NCBI RefSeq assembly: GCF_006539185.1
Contig: NZ_BJMN01000002.1
Coordinates: 124,001-188,000 of the forward strand
Reading direction: 5' to 3'
DNA: 64,000 nucleotides
Source of the DNA: Streptomyces gardneri
GTDB lineage: Bacteria; Actinomycetota; Actinomycetes; Streptomycetales; Streptomycetaceae
Below the pieces are notes generated by a model. It was given only the letters and a program-made list of their open reading frames with translations. It did no database searches and was not told the origin of the DNA. The translations under genes were made by a program, and so were the position numbers. Numbering within the stretch: position 1 is the stretch's first letter; each line of letters begins with the position of its first letter. Below are positions 11,002 through 18,251 of the stretch, one piece after another.

Positions 11002-11919
11002 GTGCCTGTGGTCCATGTCATGACCGGCCTCCCGGCCTCCGGGAAGACGACGGCCGCCCGAGCCCTCCAGGCCGAGGCCGAGGGCCGGGTGCGCCGCGTC
11101 AACCTCGACGACCTGCGGACCATGCTCGACGTGCCCGCCCCCGAGCGGGGCCGCTCGCACGCCCACGAGCGGACCGTCCTCGACATCCAGGACGCCGCCG
11201 TCCGGTCCGCCGTCGACGACGGCTTCGACGTCGTCGTCGACAACACCCACCTGACCCCGCACATCCCGAAGCGGCTCAAGGCCGCCGTCACCGGCCGGCC
11301 CGTCACCTTCGTCGTGCACGACTTCACCGACGTCCCCGTCGACGAGTGCGTGCGCCGGGACGCCGCCCGCGAGCGGCCCGTCGGCGAGGAGATCATCCGG
11401 ATCCTCGCGGACAAGCACGCCAAGGCCACCCGCGGCGGCTGGCGCCTCACCGCGGAGTGGCTCGGCGACCGGCCCGCCGGCACGCCGTACGTCGCCGACC
11501 AGGCCCTCCCGTCGGCGGTGATGTGCGACATCGACGGCACCCTCGCGCTGCGCGGCGACCGCGGCCCGTACGACTTCACACGCTGCGACCTCGACCTGCT
11601 CAACGTCTCCGTGCGCGACGCCCTGCGCGCCTTCCGGGCCGCCGAGAGCGACCGGATCGTCCTGCTGTCGGGGCGCAGCGAGGACCACCGCGAGATCACG
11701 GAGGCCTGGCTCGCCCGCCACGGCGTGCCCTACGACGAGCTGTGGATGCGCGCCTCCGGTGACGGCCGCGGCGACGACATCGTGAAGGCGGAGCTCTTCG
11801 ACGCCCATGTGCGCCACCGCTACGCGGTCCGCGTCTCCCTCGACGACCGCGACCGCGTCGTCGCCCTCTGGCGTCGCATGGGCCTGCCCACCTGGCAGGT
11901 CAACTACGGCAACTTCTGA
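11002..11919 (+). CDS. T4 Pnkp-like polynucleotide 5'-kinase / 3'-phosphatase
   Basis: 305-residue two-domain enzyme, nearly the size of T4 Pnkp (301). The N-terminal kinase has the P-loop GLPASGKTT at residues 9-17 and would phosphorylate 5'-OH ends. The C-terminal HAD phosphatase has the DxDGT signature CDIDGTLAL with Asp176 and Asp178, and would remove 3'-phosphate or 2',3'-cyclic phosphate. The GTG start at 11002 is two bases after the RNA ligase stop (TGACC then GTG), so translation is probably coupled. Together they make ends fit for sealing. The likely trigger is RNase- or toxin-cut tRNA, which is inference. Confidence 0.87.
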   Translation: MPVVHVMTGLPASGKTTAARALQAEAEGRVRRVNLDDLRTMLDVPAPERGRSHAHERTVLDIQDAAVRSAVDDGFDVVVDNTHLTPHIPKRLKAAVTGRPVTFVVHDFTDVPVDECVRRDAARERPVGEEIIRILADKHAKATRGGWRLTAEWLGDRPAGTPYVADQALPSAVMCDIDGTLALRGDRGPYDFTRCDLDLLNVSVRDALRAFRAAESDRIVLLSGRSEDHREITEAWLARHGVPYDELWMRASGDGRGDDIVKAELFDAHVRHRYAVRVSLDDRDRVVALWRRMGLPTWQVNYGNF

Positions 11920-11973
11920 CCGGCCGACCGGGGGCGGGGCCGCCCGTCCCCGGGGCCGTGTCAGGATCGTGGG

Positions 11974-12675
11974 ATGGTGGAAAAGATCATCGCGGCGTGC
12001 GACGGCGCGTCCAAGGGAAACCCCGGCCCCGCGGCCTGGGCCTGGGTCATCGGCGGCATCGACGGATCGGTCGACCGCTGGGAGGCGGGCCCGCTCGGCA
12101 GGGCGACGAACAACGTCGCCGAACTCACGGCCCTGGAACGGCTGCTCGAAACCCTCGACCCGGCGGTCCCCGCCGAGGTCCGCATGGACTCGCAGTACGC
12201 CATGAAGGCCGTCACGACCTGGCTGCCCGGCTGGCGGCGCAAGGGCTGGAAGACGGCTGCGGGCACGCCCGTCGCCAACAAGGACCTCGTCGTCCGCATC
12301 GACGCCCTGCTCACCGGCCGGAACGTCGACTTCGTCTACGTCCCCGCGCACCAGGTCGACGGCGACCCCCTGAACGACGCCGCCGACCGTGCGGCCAGCC
12401 ACAGCGCCCGTACGCAGGAACCCCTCGGCTCCGCCACCGGCGCCCCGCTTCCCCCGCCCGAACCGGCGACGCGCTCCTCCGCGCCCCGCTCGCGCTCCTC
12501 CGCGCCCGCCGGCCCGTCCGGCTCCGCCGGCTCCTCCTCGGCCCGCAGGAGTCGCCCGAACGGCGGCACGCTCAAGGCCCGATTCTCCGGCCGCTGCCGC
12601 TGCGGGAAGGCGTACGACAAGGGCGAGACGATCGCGAAGAACGCCGAGGGCTGGGGCCATCCCACCTGCGTCTGA
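11974..12675 (+). CDS. rnhA: RNase HI with extra C-terminal cysteine module
   Basis: 233-residue RNase H. The first 145 residues form an RNase HI domain with Asp10, Glu50, Asp72, His126 and Asp138 in the expected places (CDGASKGNPGPAAW, NNVAELTALE, MDSQYAMK, VPAHQVDGD, ADRAAS). It would cut RNA in RNA-DNA hybrids. A Ser/Arg/Pro-rich linker (about 150-200) leads to a small C-terminal module with CRCGKAYDKGE and HPTC, which looks metal-binding and may bind nucleic acid. It lies 54 bp after the RNA repair pair in the same direction and may share its transcript. Confidence 0.85.
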   Translation: MVEKIIAACDGASKGNPGPAAWAWVIGGIDGSVDRWEAGPLGRATNNVAELTALERLLETLDPAVPAEVRMDSQYAMKAVTTWLPGWRRKGWKTAAGTPVANKDLVVRIDALLTGRNVDFVYVPAHQVDGDPLNDAADRAASHSARTQEPLGSATGAPLPPPEPATRSSAPRSRSSAPAGPSGSAGSSSARRSRPNGGTLKARFSGRCRCGKAYDKGETIAKNAEGWGHPTCV

Positions 12676-12905
12676 GCGCGTTCACCGTCCGACTGGCGGG
12701 CGGCGTCGTCCGCCCCGTGAGACCGCCGAACCCGGGTGTCCGCGAGGCTTCACCCACCCGTGGATCCGGGTTCGTTCCGGGTTCTGTTCTCCGAGCGATT
12801 GTGGCTGCATACTGTCCTCCTCGCACCGGTGACGAACCGTTTTACCTGCACGTTTGTCGCTCGCTTGACGTGATCGGCACCCAGCGAGAACCTCCCTCCA
12901 TGCTG

Positions 12906-12928
12906 CCGCCGCGGCCCACCCGCGGCGG
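12906..12928. promoter_or_regulatory. GC hairpin in the leader of the acetyltransferase gene
   Basis: CCGCCGCGG at 12906-12914 pairs with 12920-12928 around a CCCAC loop. It lies 34 bp before the GTG start at 12963 and has no T-run. The 287-bp gap from 12676 holds no convincing gene; a TTGACG at about 12864 could be part of a promoter. Confidence 0.4.
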
Positions 12929-12962
12929 GAGCTTTCCCTGCCCGTGAAAGACCCGAGGTTCC

Positions 12963-13646
12963 GTGCCAGTACCTGTTCTCCTGACCGGGCGCACCGTGCG
13001 CCTGGAGCCGCTGGCGATGCGGCACGCCGAAGCCCTCGCCCGGGCCGGCGGGGCGGACCGATCGGCCTACGCCTTCACCCCCGTGCCCGACGGCCTGGAA
13101 TCGGCCCTCGACTACATCGCCCGCGCCCTCGCGGATCAGGCGGCAGGCCGGTGCCTGCCCTTCGCCCTGATCAGTACGGCCGACGAACGAGTCATCGGAT
13201 CGACCCGCTTCCTCGAACTCGACTACTGGCGGGGCCCCCTGATCTGGCCCCCCGTTCCCGGCCTGCCCCACGGCGATCCCCTGACCGCCATTCCGGACGC
13301 GGCCGAGATCGGGAACACCTGGATCGCCGGCGACGCCCGGGGCACCGGCATCAACACCGAGGCCAAGTACCTGATGTTCCGGCACGCCTTCGAGTCCTGG
13401 GGCGTCCGTCGCATCACGCTGCGTGCCGATGCCCGCAACACCCGCTCCCGGATCGCGATCGAACGCCTCGGCGCCACCTGCGAAGGTGTCCGCCGGGCCC
13501 ATTCCCGCGGTCTCGACGGCGCGGTCCGTGACACGGCCTTCTACTCGATCCTCGACGAGGAGTGGCCCACGGTCCGCGACATCGTCGAACTCCGCATGGC
13601 GACCCCCCGCCAGGTGCGCGTCCCCCAGGACCTGCTCCCGGCCTGA
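12963..13646 (+). CDS. RimJ/RimL-type GNAT acetyltransferase
   Basis: 227-residue acetyltransferase starting at a GTG with GAGG close upstream. The N-terminus (LTGRTVRLEPLAMRHAEAL) is the typical opening of RimJ/RimL-like proteins. The acetyl-CoA region appears as EIGNTWIAGDARGTGINTEAKYLMFRHAF and is followed by RRITLRADARNTRSRIAIERLGATCEG, the usual Asn-containing motif B. The Tyr-rich C-terminus (DTAFYSILDEEW) is also conserved. It may acetylate a ribosomal protein, another N-terminus or a small amine. Nothing in the surroundings fixes the substrate. Confidence 0.87.
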   Translation: MPVPVLLTGRTVRLEPLAMRHAEALARAGGADRSAYAFTPVPDGLESALDYIARALADQAAGRCLPFALISTADERVIGSTRFLELDYWRGPLIWPPVPGLPHGDPLTAIPDAAEIGNTWIAGDARGTGINTEAKYLMFRHAFESWGVRRITLRADARNTRSRIAIERLGATCEGVRRAHSRGLDGAVRDTAFYSILDEEWPTVRDIVELRMATPRQVRVPQDLLPA

Positions 13647-13889
13647 TCCGCCCCGAACCCCGGAAAACCCGCTCCGACGGGCGCTCGCGCCCCCACCGGA
13701 GCGGTGGTTCCATGGAAGGGACGGGAAGGACTCGCCATCGAGGACGCGGGGTAGCGGTCGATCACTGACCGTGCACCGTGCAATCAGGATCCGCGAGAAG
13801 CGGATGAGTCCTTCCCGCCCCCACCTCGCCCGCGCCTCCACACGCGGCGCCCCCACGTCGGTCGCGCTTCCACGCGCGGCTCCCCTCGC

Positions 13890-14321
13890 TCAGCCCGCCC
13901 CCACGGACAGCGGCCCCACCCGGGACTCCAGCCAGACCGGCAGGTCCAGGAGCCGCACCCCCTCCTGCTCGTCCGGATCGGTCCGCGCGACCAGGCACAC
14001 CATGTCCCGGTCGCCGCTGTTCACCGGCAGGTGCGGGGTGTCCGCGGGGATGTGCAGGTAGTCGCCCGCCGCGAGCACGACGTGCTCGGTGAGCCCGGGC
14101 CCGTGCCAGACCTCGACCTGCCCGGACTCGATGTAGATGGCCGATTCATGGCCCTCGTGCAGGTGAGGCCGTCCCCGAGTCCCCGCCGCCATCACCAGCC
14201 TGTGCAGGCACAACCGTTGCGCGCCCACCGACTGCGCGCTGACACCCGCACCGAACACACCCCCCTGGATTCCCTCGTACGACCCGGTCCGGACCACCGT
14301 GCACTGCCTCTGATCTGCCAT
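13890..14321 (-). CDS. Cupin-domain protein
   Basis: 143-residue single-domain cupin. Cupin motif 1 appears as GRPHLHEGHESAIYIESGQVEVWHG, with metal-type residues His, His and Glu, and motif 2 as GDYLHIPADTPHLPVN with the later His. Such small cupins bind metal and act as isomerases, dioxygenases or sugar sensors; the reaction cannot be named here. The gene stands alone and diverges from the enoyl-CoA hydratase-family gene. The 243 bp on its other side (13647-13889) show nothing clear. Confidence 0.82.
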   Translation of the reverse strand: MADQRQCTVVRTGSYEGIQGGVFGAGVSAQSVGAQRLCLHRLVMAAGTRGRPHLHEGHESAIYIESGQVEVWHGPGLTEHVVLAAGDYLHIPADTPHLPVNSGDRDMVCLVARTDPDEQEGVRLLDLPVWLESRVGPLSVGAG

Positions 14322-14425
14322 GAGCGCAGTACAACAGCCGACTTCCGGTGTTCGAACAGATCGAGCCGCACCCAGGTGGCCCGGTACGGTGGCCGGGAAA
14401 GCGAGCCGCCAAGGGAAAGGGCCGA

Positions 14426-15493
14426 GTGATCGTGCCGACCGGAACGCCCGACGTACTCCTCCGGACGGAGGGCCGGGCCGGGTTCATCACCCTGAACCGC
14501 CCCCGCGCCATCAACGCGCTCACCCACCCCATGGTCCTCGCCGTCGACCGGGCCCTCACCGCGTGGGAGCACGACCCGGCCGTCACCACCGTCGTCATCG
14601 AGGGCGCGGGGGAGCGGGGCCTGTGCGCGGGCGGAGACATCCGCGCCATCCACGACGACGCCCGCGCCGGCGGCACGGCGTCCGCGGCCTTCTGGCGTGA
14701 CGAGTACCGGCTCAACGCCCGCATCGCGCGCTACCCGAAGCCGTACGTCGCCTTCATGGACGGCATCGTCATGGGCGGCGGCGTCGGCGTCTCCGCCCAC
14801 GGCTCCGTCCGGGTCGTCACCGAGCGCTCGCGGGTCGCCATGCCGGAGACCGGCATCGGCCTCGTCCCCGACGTCGGCGGTACGTACCTCCTCGGCCGCG
14901 CCCCCGGCGAGCTCGGCACCCATCTCGCCCTCACCGGCGCCCACATCGGCGCCGCCGACGCCCTCCTCGCCGGCCTCGCCGACCATGTCGTCCCCTCGGC
15001 CGCGCTGCCCGCCCTGGCCCGGGACCTGACCCGCCTGCCCGCCGACGAGGCCGTCGCGCGGCACACGGTGACACCCCCGCCCGGCGTCCTGGACGAACAG
15101 CGGACGTGGATCGACGCCTGCTACCGCGCGGGGACGGTCGAGGCGATCGTCGAGCAGCTCTTCGAGACCGGCGTCCCGGCCGCCAAGGAGGCCGCCACCA
15201 CCCTCCTCGCGAAGTCCCCGACCGCGCTCAAGGCCACCCTGGCCACCCTCCGCCGCTCCCGCGCGCTCACGACCCTCGAAGAGGTCCTGGACCTGGAGTT
15301 CCGCGTCTCCTGCACGGCACTGACCACCCCCGACCTCGTCGAGGGCATCCGTGCCCAGGTCGTCGACAAGGACCGGGACCCCCACTGGGCGCCGCCGACG
15401 CTCCCCGAGGTCACGGACGCGGACGTCAGCCGCTTCTTCACGCCCCCGCCCGGCGGCGACCTCGGCCTGGCGGCCGCTCTTCCGCGCGCCTGA
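14426..15493 (+). CDS. 3-hydroxyisobutyryl-CoA hydrolase-like protein
   Basis: 355-residue crotonase-fold enzyme. The family signatures LCAGGDIRAIHDDA and YVAFMDGIVMGGGVGVSAHG shape the oxyanion hole, and MPETGIGLVPDVGGTYLL carries the catalytic Glu/Asp of hydroxyisobutyryl-CoA hydrolases. The length and the C-terminal extension (VLDLEFRVSC, DLVEGIRAQVVDKDRDPHW) separate it from the shorter enoyl-CoA hydratases. It would release 3-hydroxyisobutyrate in valine breakdown. The GTG at 14426 has AGGGAAAGG just upstream and is preferred to an in-frame ATG at 14348 without a site. It ends at a strong hairpin. Confidence 0.88.
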   Translation: MIVPTGTPDVLLRTEGRAGFITLNRPRAINALTHPMVLAVDRALTAWEHDPAVTTVVIEGAGERGLCAGGDIRAIHDDARAGGTASAAFWRDEYRLNARIARYPKPYVAFMDGIVMGGGVGVSAHGSVRVVTERSRVAMPETGIGLVPDVGGTYLLGRAPGELGTHLALTGAHIGAADALLAGLADHVVPSAALPALARDLTRLPADEAVARHTVTPPPGVLDEQRTWIDACYRAGTVEAIVEQLFETGVPAAKEAATTLLAKSPTALKATLATLRRSRALTTLEEVLDLEFRVSCTALTTPDLVEGIRAQVVDKDRDPHWAPPTLPEVTDADVSRFFTPPPGGDLGLAAALPRA

Positions 15494-15516
15494 CAGCCGC
15501 TCTCCACCGCCCCCGA

Positions 15517-15569
15517 GACCCGGCCCCCGACCGACCCCGCCCTCAGCGGGGCCAGTCGGGGGCCGGGTC
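15517..15569. terminator. 15-bp hairpin between converging genes
   Basis: GACCCGGCCCCCGAC at 15517-15531 pairs perfectly with 15555-15569. The loop contains a further CCCCGC/GCGGGG stem. The structure reaches into the last codons of the tetR gene and can serve both strands. Confidence 0.78.
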
Positions 15570-16151
15570 GTCGTCGAGCAGGGGCCGCAGCGCGCCGACG
15601 AGCGCACCGACGCACACGTCCCGCAGTTCGGTGCGGGTGCACGTCTCGTGCGTCAGCCAGTCGACGCACAGCACCTGGACGAAGACCAGCCAGCTCTTCA
15701 CCACGGCCGACACGGCCTCCCGGGACCGGGCGTCGGCGAGCGGCAGCACACCGAGCAGGCGCTCGCGCAGGGCGTCGAGTTCGTCGTTCATGATCGTCTG
15801 GACGAGCAGGTCCCCGGCCAGGACGCGGTTCGCCGCGAGGACGGTGTTGCGGTTCTCCGCGAAGTACTCGATGTGGGCGTCCAGGCCCTCGACGAGCTGC
15901 TCGACGAGCGTGTCGGCGGGGTCGAACCGCGCCTTGGCGAGCAGCTGCTCGGAGACCTCCCGGTAGAGCGCCGCGAAGAGGTCGCGCTTGCCGGGGAAGT
16001 GCTGGTACAGCAGCGCGCGGGAGACTCCGGCCTGCTCGGCCACTTCCTCCATCAGCACGAGGTCGTACGGCTGTGCCGCGAAGAGCCGCGCGGCGACTCC
16101 CAGGAGTTGGGCGCGGCGGTCGGCGGGGCTGAGGCGTCGGCGGGGAGGCAC
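15543..16151 (-). CDS. TetR-family repressor
   Basis: 202-residue regulator. The N-terminal helix-turn-helix reads DLVLMEEVAEQAGVSRALLYQHFPGKRDLFAALYREV (about residues 29-65). The C-terminal ligand domain (DUF-type TetR_C) is all helical with no recognisable ligand motif. It is divergent from a membrane protein gene of the DUF4345 family, and the 92-bp gap holds two copies of a 20-bp inverted repeat. It therefore most likely represses itself and that membrane protein. Confidence 0.9.
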   Translation of the reverse strand: MPPRRRLSPADRRAQLLGVAARLFAAQPYDLVLMEEVAEQAGVSRALLYQHFPGKRDLFAALYREVSEQLLAKARFDPADTLVEQLVEGLDAHIEYFAENRNTVLAANRVLAGDLLVQTIMNDELDALRERLLGVLPLADARSREAVSAVVKSWLVFVQVLCVDWLTHETCTRTELRDVCVGALVGALRPLLDDDPAPDWPR

Positions 16152-16161
16152 TCCGCCACTT

Positions 16162-16227
16162 TACTTGACATGCGTCTAGTAAGCGGCCGTACTCTACTGA
16201 ACGTGCCTACTGGACGCGTGTCTACTA
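16162..16227. promoter_or_regulatory. Two related TetR-type operators
   Basis: Site 1 (16162-16181) reads TACTTGAC-ATGC-GTCTAGTA and site 2 (16208-16227) TACTGGAC-GCGT-GTCTACTA. Both are imperfect 20-bp palindromes with a 4-bp centre, and the second also matches the first when read on the other strand (TACTrGACGCrTGTC). They lie between the divergent tetR and DUF4345 genes. Confidence 0.75.
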
Positions 16228-16243
16228 GCTGGGGGTTGCCGAC

Positions 16244-16660
16244 ATGACCAGAGCCAAGACGCTTCGAGGGCTCGTCCTGACGATGGGGTACGCCTGCGTC
16301 GCGATCGGGATCGCCCACGTCCTGCTCGGCAACGCCTCGATCCCGGGCGCCGAGTCGGCCGGCCCGACGATCGACAGCCTGGGCCGCTTCTTCGGCGCGA
16401 TCTTCGCCGGGTACGGCCTCGCCTGGCTCTGGGCGGCCAGGCAGCGGCCCATCCCCGCCACCGCCGTCCGCCTGCTCACCGCGGTGTTCCTGCTGGGAGC
16501 CCTGGGCCGCCTCCTCTCGCTCGCCGTCGAGGGCTGGCCCCACGCGTTCCAGGTGGCGCTCGCCGCCCTGGAACTCGCCCTCTCCCCGCTGCTGTTCTGG
16601 CTCGCCGACGCGGAGGAGAAGGCGCACTCCGCGCCGCGCGCCCCGGGCGCGACCGTCTGA
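16244..16660 (+). CDS. DUF4345-type small integral membrane protein
   Basis: 138-residue protein with four hydrophobic segments (about residues 9-28, 49-66, 73-92 and 97-118), matching the DUF4345 family. Its role is not known. A run of hydrophobic helices and a short charged C-terminus are all that can be seen. The ATG at 16244 sits 16 bp after the second operator site, so TetR binding would block its transcription. It might handle the ligand or stress that the regulator senses. Confidence 0.82.
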   Translation: MTRAKTLRGLVLTMGYACVAIGIAHVLLGNASIPGAESAGPTIDSLGRFFGAIFAGYGLAWLWAARQRPIPATAVRLLTAVFLLGALGRLLSLAVEGWPHAFQVALAALELALSPLLFWLADAEEKAHSAPRAPGATV

Positions 16661-16675
16661 CGGGCGGCGCGCGCG

Positions 16676-17401
16676 TCAGCCCCGGCGCCGGACCGACCGG
16701 CGCCACCCCGGTCGCGACGGCGCGACGCGAGGCGCCCCCTGGCCGAGCGCCGCCGGCTCGCCGAGAGCCCCGGCCGCCGTCCGCCACGCCTCGGTCACCG
16801 CGCCGTGGGCCAGGGCGGTCGCCGCGGCCACGTCCTCCGGCAGCCGGATCGGCGCACCGATGTGCACATGCAGCCCGGGCCTCCGGACGGGCGCCGTGAG
16901 GACCCCCGCGATCTGCTTCGTCCGCCCGCCCGAGGTGATCCGGCGGGCACCGGCCTGCCCGATCGGGACGACCGGCGCCCCGGTCGCCCGCGCCAGTCGC
17001 GCGAGCCCGGTGCGGAACAGCTCCGGCGGGTTCTCCGCGGCGTCCCCCCGAGGCGGGATGCGGCCCTCCGCGTACAGCATCACGTGCCGCCCCGAGGCGA
17101 GCGCGACCGCCGCGTGGTCCAGGGCGGCGGCGGCCCGCGCCGAGTTCCGGTGGACGGGCACGTGACCCTCCCGGGCCAGGGCCCGGCCGAGCAGCGGGAT
17201 CCGCCAGAGCCCCGCGGCGGCCAGCAGGACGGGTTCGACGGCCAGCCGCCCGCGCAGCGCGGCGAGCACGAGCGCCGGGTCGGCGAGCGAGGTGTGGTTG
17301 ACGACCAGGATGCTGCCGGGTTCGAGGCGGGTCCCGGGGTCGGTCGTGACGGTGAGACGCCCGAAGAACGGGACGAGGTTCGCGGCGAGACGGCTGAGCA
17401 C
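16676..17401 (-). CDS. PlsC-type 1-acyl-glycerol-3-phosphate acyltransferase
   Basis: 241-residue membrane-associated acyltransferase of phospholipid synthesis. The HX4D catalytic motif is present in VVNHTSLADPALVL, and the second motif in LYAEGRIPPRGD (usually FPEGTRS; here EGR is kept). A later VVPIGQAGA strand is also typical. The GTG at 17401 is chosen because AGGGGG lies 8 bp upstream and homologous proteins begin near LSRLAANLVP; alternative starts exist at 17446, 17473 and 17479. It converges on the DUF4345 gene with little spacing. Confidence 0.82.
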   Translation of the reverse strand: MLSRLAANLVPFFGRLTVTTDPGTRLEPGSILVVNHTSLADPALVLAALRGRLAVEPVLLAAAGLWRIPLLGRALAREGHVPVHRNSARAAAALDHAAVALASGRHVMLYAEGRIPPRGDAAENPPELFRTGLARLARATGAPVVPIGQAGARRITSGGRTKQIAGVLTAPVRRPGLHVHIGAPIRLPEDVAAATALAHGAVTEAWRTAAGALGEPAALGQGAPRVAPSRPGWRRSVRRRG

Positions 17402-17615
17402 GGGTGGGCCCCCTGGATCCGAGGACGAAGCGGTGAACAGGACCATCGTCCCGAGACCCCGCGGCCCGGACATGAGCACGCGTACTCATCCGCCGTGCGC
17501 GCGGCACCCCAGGACGCGAGCCGGTGTCCGGCCCGCATCCCGTTCGGTCTACGCTGAGGCCCCAGCACACACATGACGGTGAGACAGCCACGTACGGGAG
17601 AGGGGGGCCGAACCG

Positions 17616-18107
17616 GTGATACGTGCCGCGCGACAGCTCACGGCTCTCCTGACCGTGGTCCTCTGCGCCCTGTGGTCCCTGCTCCTGCTCCAGACACCGG
17701 ACGCCCAGGCGGCCCCCGCCCCCGCGCCCGTGTCCGTCACCGCGTACCCCGAAACGGCGCATGACGGCGAGACCTCCGGGGCCGCGCACGACGGCGAGAC
17801 CGTCAGGGCCTCGCATCACGCCGAGACTGCCGGGGCCGCGGACCACACCCCGCACGTCGGCGCCAAGCGCGTCACCACGCCGCCGGATCCGCATCTCGCG
17901 GCCGACACGGTCGCCGAACTCCCGGCCGCCGTCGAGCACTCCGTACGCTTCCCGGTCCCGCCCGCCGCGCCGGCCGCCGCGGTGCCCGACCTCTCCGTAC
18001 CCGCCCGCGGCGTCCTCGCGGGCGGTCCCCGACGTGAGCGCGCGCCGCCCGGCGACCGCCACGCACCGCGGGACTCCCGCGGCCCTCCCGCTCCCCGGCA
18101 CAGCTGA
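17616..18107 (+). CDS. Putative secreted protein of unknown function
   Basis: 163-residue protein, not recognised. An N-terminal signal peptide or anchor covers MIRAARQLTALLTVVLCALWSLLLL and ends near AQAA. The mature part is low in order: Ala/Pro/His-rich, with short repeats such as AHDGET (twice) and SHHAET. It lies 144 bp upstream of the SecDF gene in the same direction, so it could share its promoter. The C-terminal 30 residues are rich in Arg and Pro. Confidence 0.55.
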   Translation: MIRAARQLTALLTVVLCALWSLLLLQTPDAQAAPAPAPVSVTAYPETAHDGETSGAAHDGETVRASHHAETAGAADHTPHVGAKRVTTPPDPHLAADTVAELPAAVEHSVRFPVPPAAPAAAVPDLSVPARGVLAGGPRRERAPPGDRHAPRDSRGPPAPRHS

Positions 18108-18251
18108 CGTTCTCCCGCGCCCGCCGTCCGGGCCATCGGCATGTCCCGGACCGGTCCTTCATCGGCGCGTATCCGACCGTTCGTCCGGCACGGACGGCAG
18201 GGCCCCACCAGGTGGCGGCCCGCCGACCGTGCGCCGCCCGTGGAGTCACCC

